From a virus: a stretch of DNA of 33,907 nt. Below the pieces are notes generated by a model that searched no databases, was not told the origin of the DNA, and saw only the letters and a program-made list of their open reading frames with translations. Shown piece after piece: positions 22,169 through 31,320 of this stretch (position 1 is its first letter; every line of letters begins with the position of its first letter). A program made the position numbers and the translations under genes. Location: positions 1 to 33,907 of the IMG/VR virus record IMGVR_UViG_3300021961_000328; one strand, written 5' to 3'.

Positions 22169-23113
22169 TTAAGCTAAAGTAAGAAGAACTAGATCAGATC
22201 CAATTCCGTACTGTACTCCAGAAGTAAATCTCATGATAACGCGAACGTTTTGAGATCCATCTAGATCAGCCATATCAATAACTTTAACTTCGTTGTGGTC
22301 AGAAAGAAGACCAGTACCAAAGTAAAGGTTAGAAGCCTCACCAGCAACGATGTGGTCAGCAGGCATACCTGGAGCGTGTTGGATTTTAACTCCGTCAAAA
22401 GAAAGAGCATTTCCATTGTTGTACCAAAGTGATCCTTGTGAACCAACACCCGCAGCACCAAGACCTGAAGCTCCGAATCCACCTAAAGAACGGATATAAG
22501 CTTTGTAGGCGATAGTTGGAACGTAGATGGTAAGATCCTCACGACCGTAAACAGTTGAAGGAACTGCATCCAAAGTGTTTTCTAGCAAAGAAACGATGTT
22601 AGCGGCAGTAAAGCTAGTAGCTGAAGCATTGTCAGCATCATTTACAGTACCGTCAGCAGCCATAAGAACTGTGAAACCGTCAAACTCACCAGCAGTAGCG
22701 TTTACACCACCCCAGATGTTTTGCTCAGTTTTCTCAGCTACCTTACCTGCAACGTGAGCGATAAGGAAGTCAGCGAATGAAGGAGGAAGTTGGTCAAATG
22801 CACCAACACCCATTTGGATAGCTTCCCAATCAGAGCGGAAGTCTTTTTTACAAAGCTCTACGTTTACTTGGAACTCTTCTGGTTGAAGGATTCTCTCTGT
22901 TAAAGTAACAGATCCTGTGTCAGTGAAGTCACAAGTAGCGTTAGAAATCAAGTCAGCAGTTGATACCTTCTTGATTACTTCTTTGTACTTTACGTTTGGT
23001 TTGATACCAATCGCAGATTCATTCAGGGTTTTACCTGAAAGTAACGCTGCTGAGATGTACTGTCCAGCAAATTCACCAGCGTAAGTAGTTGTAATTGATG
23101 TAGTAGTTGCCAT
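22169..23113 (-). CDS. Major capsid protein
   Basis: 314 aa, no Cys-rich or enzymatic motif, fairly even composition. It reads as an HK97-fold capsid of the Bacteroidetes phage type: an N-arm, then LTERILQPEEFQVNVELCKKD, GQNIWGGV-like NIWGGVNATAG, EDLTIYVPTIAYKAYIRSLG and a C-terminal DGSQNVRVIMRFTSGVQYG. It follows an acidic scaffold-like gene and precedes a strong terminator, as expected for the most abundant virion protein. Confidence 0.88.
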   Translation of the reverse strand: MATTTSITTTYAGEFAGQYISAALLSGKTLNESAIGIKPNVKYKEVIKKVSTADLISNATCDFTDTGSVTLTERILQPEEFQVNVELCKKDFRSDWEAIQMGVGAFDQLPPSFADFLIAHVAGKVAEKTEQNIWGGVNATAGEFDGFTVLMAADGTVNDADNASATSFTAANIVSLLENTLDAVPSTVYGREDLTIYVPTIAYKAYIRSLGGFGASGLGAAGVGSQGSLWYNNGNALSFDGVKIQHAPGMPADHIVAGEASNLYFGTGLLSDHNEVKVIDMADLDGSQNVRVIMRFTSGVQYGIGSDLVLLTLA

Positions 23114-23129
23114 TTTTTAAATAGATAAA

Positions 23130-23597
23130 TTACTTGTTAAACATTTTTTCGTACACAGTACTCATCGTATTGCGTGGTTTAGAAGCATTGAAGAAGTTCA
23201 ATTTTTGTCCTTCAACTACTTCAGGAGAGTGCTGAATTGGCTCTGCTCCATCTTCTTGAGAAGATAACTCCTCTTTTGATAGTTCTTCGGCAGGAACTTC
23301 TACTTCCATTTCCTCAGACCCCATTTTTTCTACGATTGCCTCGTACATAGCTTTCATCTCTGCAACAGCAGCATCAAGCTCTTCTTTAGTAGCATACTTT
23401 TCTACTTCTTCTGCTACGTCTTCTGCTACATCTTCAGGAGAAGCCTCATCTTCTGGCATATCCTCAAGTTCTATAGCATCTTTTACTTCTACTTCTTCTA
23501 CAGATAATTCAACTTGCTCTTCTTGAGCATCCTGAACATTGTCATCAGAAGAAAGCAGCACAGACTTTAATTTGTCTACGATTTCAGTTGCTTTCAT
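23130..23597 (-). CDS. Scaffold-like acidic protein
   Basis: 155 aa, extremely Glu/Val/Ala-rich and low in aromatic residues (EEVEVKDAIELEDMPEDEAS, then ATKEELDAAVAEMKAMYEAIVEKMG). A coiled-coil centre and a basic C-terminal hook (NTMSTVYEKMFNK) are the features of a capsid scaffolding protein. It lies 16 nt upstream of the capsid gene and below the protease gene, the normal place for scaffold. Confidence 0.8.
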   Translation of the reverse strand: MKATEIVDKLKSVLLSSDDNVQDAQEEQVELSVEEVEVKDAIELEDMPEDEASPEDVAEDVAEEVEKYATKEELDAAVAEMKAMYEAIVEKMGSEEMEVEVPAEELSKEELSSQEDGAEPIQHSPEVVEGQKLNFFNASKPRNTMSTVYEKMFNK

Positions 23598-23649
23598 AAA
23601 TACTTAATTTATATTAGGTTAACTATTGATTACTTTTGTTGTTGTATTT

Positions 23650-23793
23650 TCAGATTCTTCCAATACCCTGATTGATCATGTTGCCGTTGCAACACTTTCT
23701 ACTATACAAAGATCCCTTAGCACACAAGCAGGCCTTTCTATTTTCTCTTGGACTTGTTTTACTAGGATTATATCTGCTGCGATTTCTACGCAT
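23650..23793 (-). CDS. 47-aa Cys-rich conserved micro-protein
   Basis: ATG at 23793, TGA at 23650. The N-terminal third is Arg/Asn/Ser-rich (MRRNRSRYNPSKT), then ACLCAKGSLYSRKCCNGNM and QGIGRI. The C-L-C, YSxxCCxG and QGIG pattern is one I know from many Bacteroidetes phages and prophages, always small and next to head or tail genes. The four Cys could bind zinc. The start overlaps the previous stop by 8 nt. Confidence 0.75.
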   Translation of the reverse strand: MRRNRSRYNPSKTSPRENRKACLCAKGSLYSRKCCNGNMINQGIGRI

Positions 23794-24415
23794 AGCTTTG
23801 CGTTTTTTGAATGAAATAAATTACATCCCATATTTGAGCAGTACCACCTGTGGCAGTGATCCTCCATTGAGATCCATTCTCTACAAAACTAGCATCTGCA
23901 TAATATTGAAATACTTGATGAAACTCATGTGCCACATCATTTCCTTTAGGGAAAGGAACATCAACGCCAACTCTTTCATAAGGAGTTCCATTACTAGAGT
24001 CCAATTGAAGTCTAAGGAATGTTTGGTTAGCATTTGGTGCCTGTGTCTTAAATACAATAGTCATTAAGTACACATCATTCTCAGTATCAGCCAATACTTT
24101 CTTGTCTGTAGAATTGTAGTAATCAATTCCTGTATAACTTCTGTAGACTGTAGCCCCATCATTAGGTAAAACCGTTTCGGTATCTAGCGCAAGAGTTAAC
24201 TTGTTATCTACATCATAAGTGCCATCGTCATAACGAGTCCATCCCATTCCAGTGCCAATTCCTGACTGTGGATATAGTTTAACCCATTCTCCATTGTACA
24301 CAGTCCACACCCCTGCTGAGGTTGTTACATAGGCGCCTTCTTCAATTTGATAATACAAACGTTCTTCTTCTGTGTTAACGTCTGACTGTACTTTGTATGA
24401 AGTGTTTTTAATCAT
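23786..24415 (-). CDS. Putative head or tail surface protein (209 aa)
   Basis: The first part reads RLYYQIEEGAYVTTSAGVW and GEWVKLYPQSGIG, a short carbohydrate-module-like repeat, and the rest is a beta jelly-roll pattern (LTLALDTETVLPNDGATVY, then VYLMTIVFKTQAPNANQTF). It resembles the TNF-like domain proteins that decorate virions. It is encoded between two micro-proteins in the head region. Host-surface or decoration role inferred. Confidence 0.6.
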   Translation of the reverse strand: MIKNTSYKVQSDVNTEEERLYYQIEEGAYVTTSAGVWTVYNGEWVKLYPQSGIGTGMGWTRYDDGTYDVDNKLTLALDTETVLPNDGATVYRSYTGIDYYNSTDKKVLADTENDVYLMTIVFKTQAPNANQTFLRLQLDSSNGTPYERVGVDVPFPKGNDVAHEFHQVFQYYADASFVENGSQWRITATGGTAQIWDVIYFIQKTQSYA

Positions 24416-24549
24416 CTGCCTTGTCCTCTATAGGGTTTTTTATAGTTCTTAGAATCTTTGTTCTTGCTAGTCTTTGTCTTCGCCTCAACTCCTTTGCGGT
24501 TTACCTTTGGCGCAGGTTGAAATACCGCTACAGTTTGCTTCTTAGCCAT
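24412..24549 (-). CDS. 45-aa basic micro-protein (KKPYRGQGR tail)
   Basis: ATG at 24549 and TGA at 24412, overlapping the protease gene by 8 nt and the next gene by 4 nt (ATGA). The chain is Lys-rich (VEAKTKTSKNKDSKN) and ends YKKPYRGQGR, an ending that recurs at this place in flavobacterial phage head regions. A basic, probably disordered protein that may touch DNA or the inner capsid. Function unknown. Confidence 0.75.
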   Translation of the reverse strand: MAKKQTVAVFQPAPKVNRKGVEAKTKTSKNKDSKNYKKPYRGQGR

Positions 24550-25495
24550 CTAATTCATCAAGTCCTTTAAGTTTAGACTCTACCCAATTCTTCATTGATT
24601 TACCACCCCAAAGTAGGTAGCTAATCGTACCGCAAGCCTCTGGCTTTGCTGGGTCGTAATATGCTTCTGCTCTGCTTAGGTAGCTGTAGATTCTCTTCAT
24701 CGTTGGTACTGTGAACTTCTCTTTCCTTACCAACTGCTGTGCCCTTACTTTTCCTACCTGTGTAGCGCATTTATTACCTAGCTCTTTATTGCGTTTGATA
24801 CCTAATTTGGCGTTGTTAGAAGCACTTTCAGGGTATCCGCCATATGATTCTAGCTCTACCTCTGTTGAAAGCGCTGAGAGAGCCTCTAAAAGAGCATATT
24901 CCGCTTGTAATTCCTCAAAGCACTCATCACATATCTGTTTAGATGCAGAAATTTCCTCTTCCACCTGTTCCTTAGGTCTGCTAGTGCTATCGCTAAAGTA
25001 TCCCTCAATACTAAAACCTTTAACTTTTCCAGTTTTGACAAATTCTTCCCAGACTTCTTCATTATTTACTTTTACGGAGACCATCCAAGTCCCTTTTGGC
25101 ATATTTAGATTGTATAGTGCAGATTTATCTTTCTTTTCATCCTCCACAATCCAAGATTCAACCACAGACATACCTTTTAGTTGGTATTCGTGCTCTAATG
25201 TTGAGTTATTTTGATTTCCTCTGCTTAAAAAGAGTTCTGATGCCTTTTTTACAGTATCCTCGCTAAAAAAGATGTAATATTCCTCTCCCTCACCGTTTCT
25301 GCGATATATTTGCTTGTTTGGGATAAGAGCAGGGCCCATTAGTATGCGCTTTTCAGCATTTACCTCAGCCATTTCTATCTTGTGAGCTTTTAAAGCCACA
25401 AAATCAGCCTCTATAGCAGGCTCCTCTACGATTGAGATAGCCTCTACTCCTGAGAACTCGCTATCTTCCTCTATAAATAATTCGTAAACTTCCAT
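24542..25495 (-). CDS. XkdF-like prohead protease with C-terminal extension
   Basis: 317 aa. The XkdF core is clear: MGPALIPNKQIYRRN, EEYYIFFSEDTVKKASELF, NSTLEHEYQLKGMSVVESW, DKSALYNLNMPKGTWMVSVKV and VKGFSIEGYF. The His in LEHE and Ser in FSIEG are likely active-site residues. The C-terminal block (SASNNAKLGIKRNKELGNKC, then ACGTISYLLWGGKSMKNWV) is a domain fused to phage proteins in this host group. It matures the prohead by cutting scaffold and capsid arms, and is encoded upstream of them. Confidence 0.85.
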   Translation of the reverse strand: MEVYELFIEEDSEFSGVEAISIVEEPAIEADFVALKAHKIEMAEVNAEKRILMGPALIPNKQIYRRNGEGEEYYIFFSEDTVKKASELFLSRGNQNNSTLEHEYQLKGMSVVESWIVEDEKKDKSALYNLNMPKGTWMVSVKVNNEEVWEEFVKTGKVKGFSIEGYFSDSTSRPKEQVEEEISASKQICDECFEELQAEYALLEALSALSTEVELESYGGYPESASNNAKLGIKRNKELGNKCATQVGKVRAQQLVRKEKFTVPTMKRIYSYLSRAEAYYDPAKPEACGTISYLLWGGKSMKNWVESKLKGLDELDG

Positions 25496-25525
25496 ATAAG
25501 GATAACTTATTAGTTAGTATTCGTT

Positions 25526-27340
25526 TTAAATTGATGCTCCCTGTATAATCTTGCGATCAAGCTCTTGAGCAGTAGTAACATCTGATGACACAACATACGC
25601 CTTAACAGGTTGAGACGTTTGTCCAGCAATTGCAGCAGCTAACTGATTCTGTGAAGATGCACCAACTACGTTAAAGGCAGGGGTTTGTTCCGCAACGGTA
25701 GTGCCTTGAGCAGAAAGAGCGGGGCTAGGTAAAGCCTGACCAACAAATTGCTGTCTTGATATGGCGGCAACTTGTGCAAGACCCGATGCAATAGTTACAG
25801 TCATTGCAATAATCTTAGCAGCCAATCCTCCTTTTTCTTTAGCCAATACATCTGAAGCCGCTAAATAAGTGTTAATGGTGGCTTGAGCAATAGAGAACGC
25901 TTTCTCTTGTTGGAATCGCTTCTTGTTTAATTCATTGCTTTTTTGTACTAGGGCCGCATCATTACGAGATATTTGCTGATTAATTTTATCTCTTTCCTCG
26001 GCAGAAAGCCTTTCGTTCGCCAATCTCTGTCTTAACTGGTCGTTTAGAGCATTAGTCTTGTTTGTTTCAATGTCTATTGCCCTGTCTGATTCCGACTGTA
26101 AAAGATCATTTGCTATTTCAGAAATGTCCACAACACCTGCAAGAATGTCTTCTGGGAACACAGCATTTTTGACTATGCCTTTAAGTCTCTCGGCCGTTCC
26201 TGTTTCTTCTAATCCGTCAACAAGACCAAGAATCCCCTCTCCTAAGGCTTTTTTTCCTTCTTCTCCACCTAATATGATTGAAGCGAAATCAATGCCAAGC
26301 TCTTTAGACCTCTTCTCTACCTCCTTCTTGTATTTCGCTGCTTCAACTATAGACAAGTCGTATGTGTCCACCACAAACTTCTTAACCTTATCTCTACTTT
26401 CCTTATTAGGCTTGCCCTCCTTATCAGAACCAAGGATTAAGTCTATTAGACCCTCTCCTTTCATAGCCTCACCTAACACCTTTATCTTTTCATCTATAGT
26501 TCCCAATTCGTTTGTGAATTGTTGAAGCTGTATATTGGCCCCAACTATAGTGTTACCATATCCAAGAACTGCATTTGTAAGAGCATTTGTTATAGACCCC
26601 TGTTTAGTCATATAATCAGAAGTCAACTGAGCTTTTTCAGCATACAGATCTTCTATTGCGGATTGGTACGCCTTAGCTTTAGCCAATCTTTCAAGAGCCA
26701 TTATCTCTCCATCAATCTTAGCAACATTTTCCTCTGATATGTCTCCAGACTCGGTAAGAGTTAAGTTCCATTTAGGATACTCTTCATTAAGGGCTGTTAT
26801 AATTTCTTGTTTTTCTTCTAGAGCAACAGTTTCATCTACAAGAGCGTCTTTTGCTATCTTCAAGCTTGAAGCAGCTCTAGCTTGAGCTTCAGCAATTTTA
26901 TTTGTTTCTTTGGCCGCACCTTCTTGGCTCTTTCTGAATATTTCAAGTGCAGCAACAGCTATCTGAATCAAAACAACAATACCTAATGGCCCCATTAACT
27001 CTGCTTTTAAAGCAGCAAGAGCTTCTTTTGATGTTTTGGCAGATCTAGTAAATTGCCCCATGATGGTAACCAACTGAGTAATGTTGTTACCCATACCTTG
27101 AAGACCGTATGGAGCATCAGACACAGTTCTACCAAATTCCAATACTGCCGTACTAGCTAAACCAGAATTTGTAGCTGTAGATCCTAGTCCATCATTTACT
27201 TGTCCAAGAGCGTCTTGCATCTTCTTAAATGCAGTCTCAGATTTAACGAAACTCTTAGTAAGCCCTTCTATTTTGACTTTACCGTCCTCTGTGCGGACTT
27301 GTACGTTAAATACTACATCCCTAATTTCTTGTTGAGCCAT
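25526..27340 (-). CDS. Tail tape measure protein
   Basis: 604 aa, helical. It starts with IRDVVFNVQVRTEDGKVKIE and SGLASTAVLEFGRTVSDAPYGLQGMGNN, a hallmark of Bacteroidetes tape measure proteins, followed by a hydrophobic segment near 110-130 (GPLGIVVLIQIAVAALEIF) and a second near 490-515 (AAKIIAMTVTIASGLAQVAA). Long coiled-coil stretches lie between them. At about 0.15 nm per residue it would set a tail near 90 nm. The tail chaperone gene is about 5 kb upstream, with other tail genes between. Confidence 0.88.
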   Translation of the reverse strand: MAQQEIRDVVFNVQVRTEDGKVKIEGLTKSFVKSETAFKKMQDALGQVNDGLGSTATNSGLASTAVLEFGRTVSDAPYGLQGMGNNITQLVTIMGQFTRSAKTSKEALAALKAELMGPLGIVVLIQIAVAALEIFRKSQEGAAKETNKIAEAQARAASSLKIAKDALVDETVALEEKQEIITALNEEYPKWNLTLTESGDISEENVAKIDGEIMALERLAKAKAYQSAIEDLYAEKAQLTSDYMTKQGSITNALTNAVLGYGNTIVGANIQLQQFTNELGTIDEKIKVLGEAMKGEGLIDLILGSDKEGKPNKESRDKVKKFVVDTYDLSIVEAAKYKKEVEKRSKELGIDFASIILGGEEGKKALGEGILGLVDGLEETGTAERLKGIVKNAVFPEDILAGVVDISEIANDLLQSESDRAIDIETNKTNALNDQLRQRLANERLSAEERDKINQQISRNDAALVQKSNELNKKRFQQEKAFSIAQATINTYLAASDVLAKEKGGLAAKIIAMTVTIASGLAQVAAISRQQFVGQALPSPALSAQGTTVAEQTPAFNVVGASSQNQLAAAIAGQTSQPVKAYVVSSDVTTAQELDRKIIQGASI

Positions 27341-27353
27341 ATCTTAGTTTAAT

Positions 27354-27473
27354 TAGTCGTTTTGCTTCTTTCATTTTAATTGGCAATTGATGTTTGCCTA
27401 TAGCCAAATCAATATCTATATCATTGGTAATTCTGTTGTAATCTTGCAGCAAAGCTATAATGTCCTTAATCAT
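27354..27473 (-). CDS. Hypothetical 39-aa protein
   Basis: ATG at 27473, overlapping the preceding tail gene by 8 nt; TAA at 27354, 13 nt before the tape measure start. It reads MIKDIIALLQDYNRITND and DLAIGKHQLPIKMKEAND, an amphipathic helix and a short tail. It fits exactly between two tail genes, which argues that it is coding. Function unknown. Confidence 0.55.
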
Positions 27474-29508
27474 AATAATTAATTAATTCAAAATCTGTCT
27501 TACCTGTATTTAAATCGGTATCAAAGCTGTTTATTCTGTACTTATTGTTGTTTATTACAATAATATCAGATAGACTGAGTTGCAATATATCTCCAGCAGG
27601 CAAGTAAGAAGAGACTCTTATTAGCCTGGTATTTGAGTTGAATACATTTTCTATGTAAGACTGATAATATCTCTTAAATAGCGTTTCAGTAGCATCAACA
27701 TTTGTGTATTCGCTTTTTTCTACGCCAAAGTGTATGTTATTAGTGGTCTCATCGTCTATGGTCTGCGTATTAGACGGCATATTGATTGAAGATGAGGTAG
27801 TGATTGCAGATCTTGAGTTTCTGCTTACAAATCCAACGGTTCTATTGGCCTGTATATTGTTAATGTATAGTATTAAAGGACTTCCCAAGTAAGCCTCTTC
27901 GTTGTCAGTTACGAAATATCCAACTTGTACTCCTGTATCAGCTAAACCTTGTCCTGAGTCTAAAATCTTCTCGTATTTAGAGTGATTGAAGTTGGGCTCT
28001 ACCTTATAAATACCTCCACTTAACTCTCCCGCATCTGTGTACTCAACTCCTCCCCACTCAATTTCAGATATTTCTTGTAGATGCTGTTCAGCGAGAATAG
28101 TCTTAGTGTCCCTGTATTTAAAGAATATTTCTTTGTACGGCAATGCCGCATTCACTTGAGACTGATTAATGTCTATATATTGTGTAATGTCTCTTTGCGT
28201 GGTGCCATAAAAGTCGTCTAATGGTTCTACATAGATGTCTCCATTGTCGTCAACATAAGCCACAAGGTTGAACATCTTGAATAGACTAGACAAGAAGTCT
28301 ATAATGGTTATTTCTGGTAGATTTTCCGCAATATTGAATCTGTATCCAGTAGTAACACTTGAGTTTGACAAGTTTGACGTATAAGTATCCGTCACAACAG
28401 GCCCTGAAGCGGGTGCCCATACAAAATCCCATTTAAGTGATGAGAAGTTTGCGTTCTTTTCATAAACGCTCACATACACCTCAAAGGTATCATTTTGAGC
28501 AAATGCAGGAACTCCGATTATCTGATTCCCAACCACCTCTTCAACGCTCTTATATATAGAGCCGTTTCTATAAATGTCTATTGTATAAGCGAAGTCATCC
28601 GTGGCGGTCTCTACGGTGAAGTCTAAACGCTGACCAGTAGCCACGTCTATTGTAAGTGTACTCCCAGACATGGTAGACCCATATGTGTCTGGAGGATAAG
28701 ATCCACCACCACTAATAAAGGTTACTTTTACAGGAGTACTTTGTGATATTTCTACCGCTCCTTTTTTTCTGTGGCACCACATATATAACTTTGTGATGTC
28801 CGTATTTTGGGCAGCGTCAAAGAAGCTACCAGAAGCAAAGTTTATTGCGGCATACTTGCTTTCAATAGCTTCAATAATCTTATCTAGTCTTACAGCATAC
28901 TTAAGCTGATCAAACTTTACTCCTTGAACTAGGGTTCCATAATAAAGATTCCCTGATTGCTTAGATTCTCTGCTGCTATCATAATACAGCCTTTGGCTGT
29001 TGGTGATTAATGGAAGAGAAACCCCAGGAACAGCAACTGCACTCTCATCTTGAGAGGTTAGCTGTGTAAGATTGGTCTTTATGTTGTCAGAGTCATAAGG
29101 CATATCTATATCAAGACTTCCTGCTCCTACTATTAAAGAGGGAAGTTTATCTTCTCCAAGCACATCCTTAAGCTCAACTACGCTTCCATAGAAAGTTACT
29201 TTGTAGGCATATGGGCTGTTATTACGCATATCAACTCCATCAAGTTTCAGCTTGCCTCTTCTGAATGTACCTCCATTGATTTCTATTCTTGCATCTTTCT
29301 TTACTCTAGCATCAAAATTGTTTGCTGCATAGTAGTGCTTGAATATTTTATTGTTGTTTTTAGATGCAGGAACAGTGAACTGCTTGCTGAAGGTAGTAAA
29401 TACCTTAGATACATCTTTAGCGTTTTTAATAGACTCTGTAATGGATATACCTTCGTCTCCAAACAGATCTACTCTATCTGATTCTATGTATAGTTGTGTC
29501 TCTCGCAT
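27466..29508 (-). CDS. Tail protein, probable baseplate/tail-tip component
   Basis: 680 aa, beta-rich. The N-terminal region DVSKVFTTFSKQFTVPASKN, NNFDARVKKDARIEINGGTF and RRGKLKLDGVDMRN is conserved in large tail proteins of Bacteroidetes phages. A central hub-like part includes LPEITIIDFLSSLFKMFNLV and VEPLDDFYGTTQRDIT, like the tail-associated hub that sits below the tape measure. Adjacent genes encode the tape measure and another tail protein. Confidence 0.8.
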   Translation of the reverse strand: MRETQLYIESDRVDLFGDEGISITESIKNAKDVSKVFTTFSKQFTVPASKNNNKIFKHYYAANNFDARVKKDARIEINGGTFRRGKLKLDGVDMRNNSPYAYKVTFYGSVVELKDVLGEDKLPSLIVGAGSLDIDMPYDSDNIKTNLTQLTSQDESAVAVPGVSLPLITNSQRLYYDSSRESKQSGNLYYGTLVQGVKFDQLKYAVRLDKIIEAIESKYAAINFASGSFFDAAQNTDITKLYMWCHRKKGAVEISQSTPVKVTFISGGGSYPPDTYGSTMSGSTLTIDVATGQRLDFTVETATDDFAYTIDIYRNGSIYKSVEEVVGNQIIGVPAFAQNDTFEVYVSVYEKNANFSSLKWDFVWAPASGPVVTDTYTSNLSNSSVTTGYRFNIAENLPEITIIDFLSSLFKMFNLVAYVDDNGDIYVEPLDDFYGTTQRDITQYIDINQSQVNAALPYKEIFFKYRDTKTILAEQHLQEISEIEWGGVEYTDAGELSGGIYKVEPNFNHSKYEKILDSGQGLADTGVQVGYFVTDNEEAYLGSPLILYINNIQANRTVGFVSRNSRSAITTSSSINMPSNTQTIDDETTNNIHFGVEKSEYTNVDATETLFKRYYQSYIENVFNSNTRLIRVSSYLPAGDILQLSLSDIIVINNNKYRINSFDTDLNTGKTDFELINYYD

Positions 29509-30386
29509 TATCGCATTGTTGATATAAGGTCATTAGCCTGTTCAAATTCAACAGTGTAGTTTACAAGCTTGTCGTTTAGTGATGTTCTGAATTGTACGGA
29601 AGATGTTCTTGGCTTAACTGGCCTTGTAACGCCGTCAATAACCAACCATACTTGCTCAGAGAGCATTAGCTCTCTCATATATTCAGTATACACCTCAGAA
29701 ACGAATGCAGTGTTTAAAACATACGAAGTAGTTCCGTTCTTTATCAGTGTTCTTCTTTGATGAGATGTAGGGCTGTAAGAACCATTTACCGCACCAGTCT
29801 TATAGCTCTCTTCGTCTGTAGAAACAGCCTCTCTAGTGGCACCAAAGAAGTAAAGTTCTTGCGGCACACCAAATCTGTTAATGAAGGCCACTTTCTGAGG
29901 CGCATATTTGCTACAGTTATATCTTTTGATTGTTATTCCGCCAACACTAGAGTCTCCTGCCAAGAAAGATGTTGTAGCTGTCTGAGTGGTATATATTGCT
30001 CCCGCAGTATTTTCAGGAAACCATATCTCTGTGCCGCTAATTGGTGTGCCCGTTAGGTTGTATGTATTGCCATCCTCAAAATAGGCGTATCCGTCATAGG
30101 CTGTATGAGAGAATGACCCCAATCCTGAACTTACTACTCCGCCTGACGCGTTGTATATCGTGTAAGAACCGCTAACAGCCGTTGATCCAGGAGACGAAGA
30201 TCCTATAGACCCGCTATAAGTTGGTAATACGCCATCCCTTGCTATATCTGATATGTCTATATAACCAGTAGCATCTTTTCTTATGGTATAGGTATTTGAA
30301 CCAACAGTCACCGAAAGTATCGCATAGGCGCCTCCTGATGTGGATACAGAAACAAAATAGGGGCTTCTTACTGCTATGTTTGCCAT
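29508..30386 (-). CDS. Tail protein (292 aa)
   Basis: It begins ANIAVRSPYFVSVSTSGGAYA and is beta-rich with many Ser, Gly and Thr. The second half contains KVAFINRFGVPQELYFFG and YMRELMLSEQVWLV, then FRTSLNDKLVNYTVEFEQAND, a family found between tail completion and tail-tip genes in Bacteroidetes phages. It shares one base with each neighbour. Likely a distal-tail or tail-tip protein. Confidence 0.75.
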   Translation of the reverse strand: MANIAVRSPYFVSVSTSGGAYAILSVTVGSNTYTIRKDATGYIDISDIARDGVLPTYSGSIGSSSPGSTAVSGSYTIYNASGGVVSSGLGSFSHTAYDGYAYFEDGNTYNLTGTPISGTEIWFPENTAGAIYTTQTATTSFLAGDSSVGGITIKRYNCSKYAPQKVAFINRFGVPQELYFFGATREAVSTDEESYKTGAVNGSYSPTSHQRRTLIKNGTTSYVLNTAFVSEVYTEYMRELMLSEQVWLVIDGVTRPVKPRTSSVQFRTSLNDKLVNYTVEFEQANDLISTMR

Positions 30387-30862
30387 TATCTAGTAGTTTT
30401 TGTGTTTATTTGGTCTGATATTCTTGTGATTTCATCTTGTATAATATCGGCAAGATCTGCATCAAACCTTGGTATAAATTGATTTTTTATATCTGTGAGC
30501 ATATTGTTGCCCTTAATTCCTCTTTCTCCAATCTTCTTTGCTATAATGTATGCAAGGCTTCCTATCCTTCCTCTTTTGTTCTTGTATGCAGCGCTCTTAA
30601 TAGGCATTCCTTTCTTAGCCTCTAACCACTCAACTATCTTTCCTATTGGAGGAGCCTTTCTACCAGGCTCTCTTCCTCCAGATATTACTTCTATATACTT
30701 CCACCCTTCTATTGAGAGTGTGTTAGGCGTTACTTTTTTTATAAGCGTATTATAAGCCTTACCAGTTGCATACTTATCATCGTCTTTTAGACGCTTCTGT
30801 ATAGCAATCTTTATCTCGTCTCCATAGAGATCTAGCAAAGCTCTTAAGTCCGCCTCTAACAT
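30386..30862 (-). CDS. Tail-completion protein, HK97 gp10-like
   Basis: 158 aa. Features are YATGKAYNTLIKKVTPNTL, EVISGGREPGRKAPPIGKIV and EWLEAKKGMP, the conserved GRxPGKxPPxxxIxxWxxxKG pattern of phage head-tail joining/tail completion proteins. The C-terminal half is basic and helical. It overlaps the neighbour upstream by 7 nt. Confidence 0.8.
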   Translation of the reverse strand: MLEADLRALLDLYGDEIKIAIQKRLKDDDKYATGKAYNTLIKKVTPNTLSIEGWKYIEVISGGREPGRKAPPIGKIVEWLEAKKGMPIKSAAYKNKRGRIGSLAYIIAKKIGERGIKGNNMLTDIKNQFIPRFDADLADIIQDEITRISDQINTKTTR

Positions 30863-31320
30863 ATAGAAAGATTGTTTGGTACTTCTATAGTTAAATCAAC
30901 TCCCCATCCAGCCAACTCATTCTCAAATCTATCTTTGAACGGTTCGCATACAGGATCTCCAACGAGCTGAAACTTGTCCCTAAACAGGTCGCCTCTTTTA
31001 AGATGGCTGATTAATTCATTTGCTATTTGAAGCTGTGTATTGTATACATCAATGAGATTAGAATCGTCTTGCCTATCTCCCTGGTCGTTGCTATTGAATT
31101 CCTTTGTGTAATCAACGATGTCTAGAAAGAGCATACTTATCGTAACTCTGAGTGTGTTGTCTGTGATTACCGTGTTCGCTAAAAGAAAGTGCGATAGTGG
31201 AAATATAGTTGTCTTGTTGAGGTCAACCTGAGAAATATCACCAAATGTTACATAATTAACAATTGGGTTGGCCCTTAGAAAGGTCTTTATCTCAGAGATA
31301 ATGTCGTAAATCGTTGTCAT
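30856..31320 (-). CDS. Tail terminator/neck-like protein
   Basis: 154 aa. It starts TTIYDIISEIKTFLRANP and has alternating beta-strands (TLRVTISMLFLDIVDY) and the ending NELAGWGVDLTIEVPNN, seen in Bacteroidetes phage proteins beside the gp10-like gene. The ring-forming tail terminator fold is plausible. Its ATG overlaps the TGA that ends the -1 frame of the tail chaperone (ATGA), which supports real translation of that frame. Confidence 0.7.
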   Translation of the reverse strand: MTTIYDIISEIKTFLRANPIVNYVTFGDISQVDLNKTTIFPLSHFLLANTVITDNTLRVTISMLFLDIVDYTKEFNSNDQGDRQDDSNLIDVYNTQLQIANELISHLKRGDLFRDKFQLVGDPVCEPFKDRFENELAGWGVDLTIEVPNNLSIC

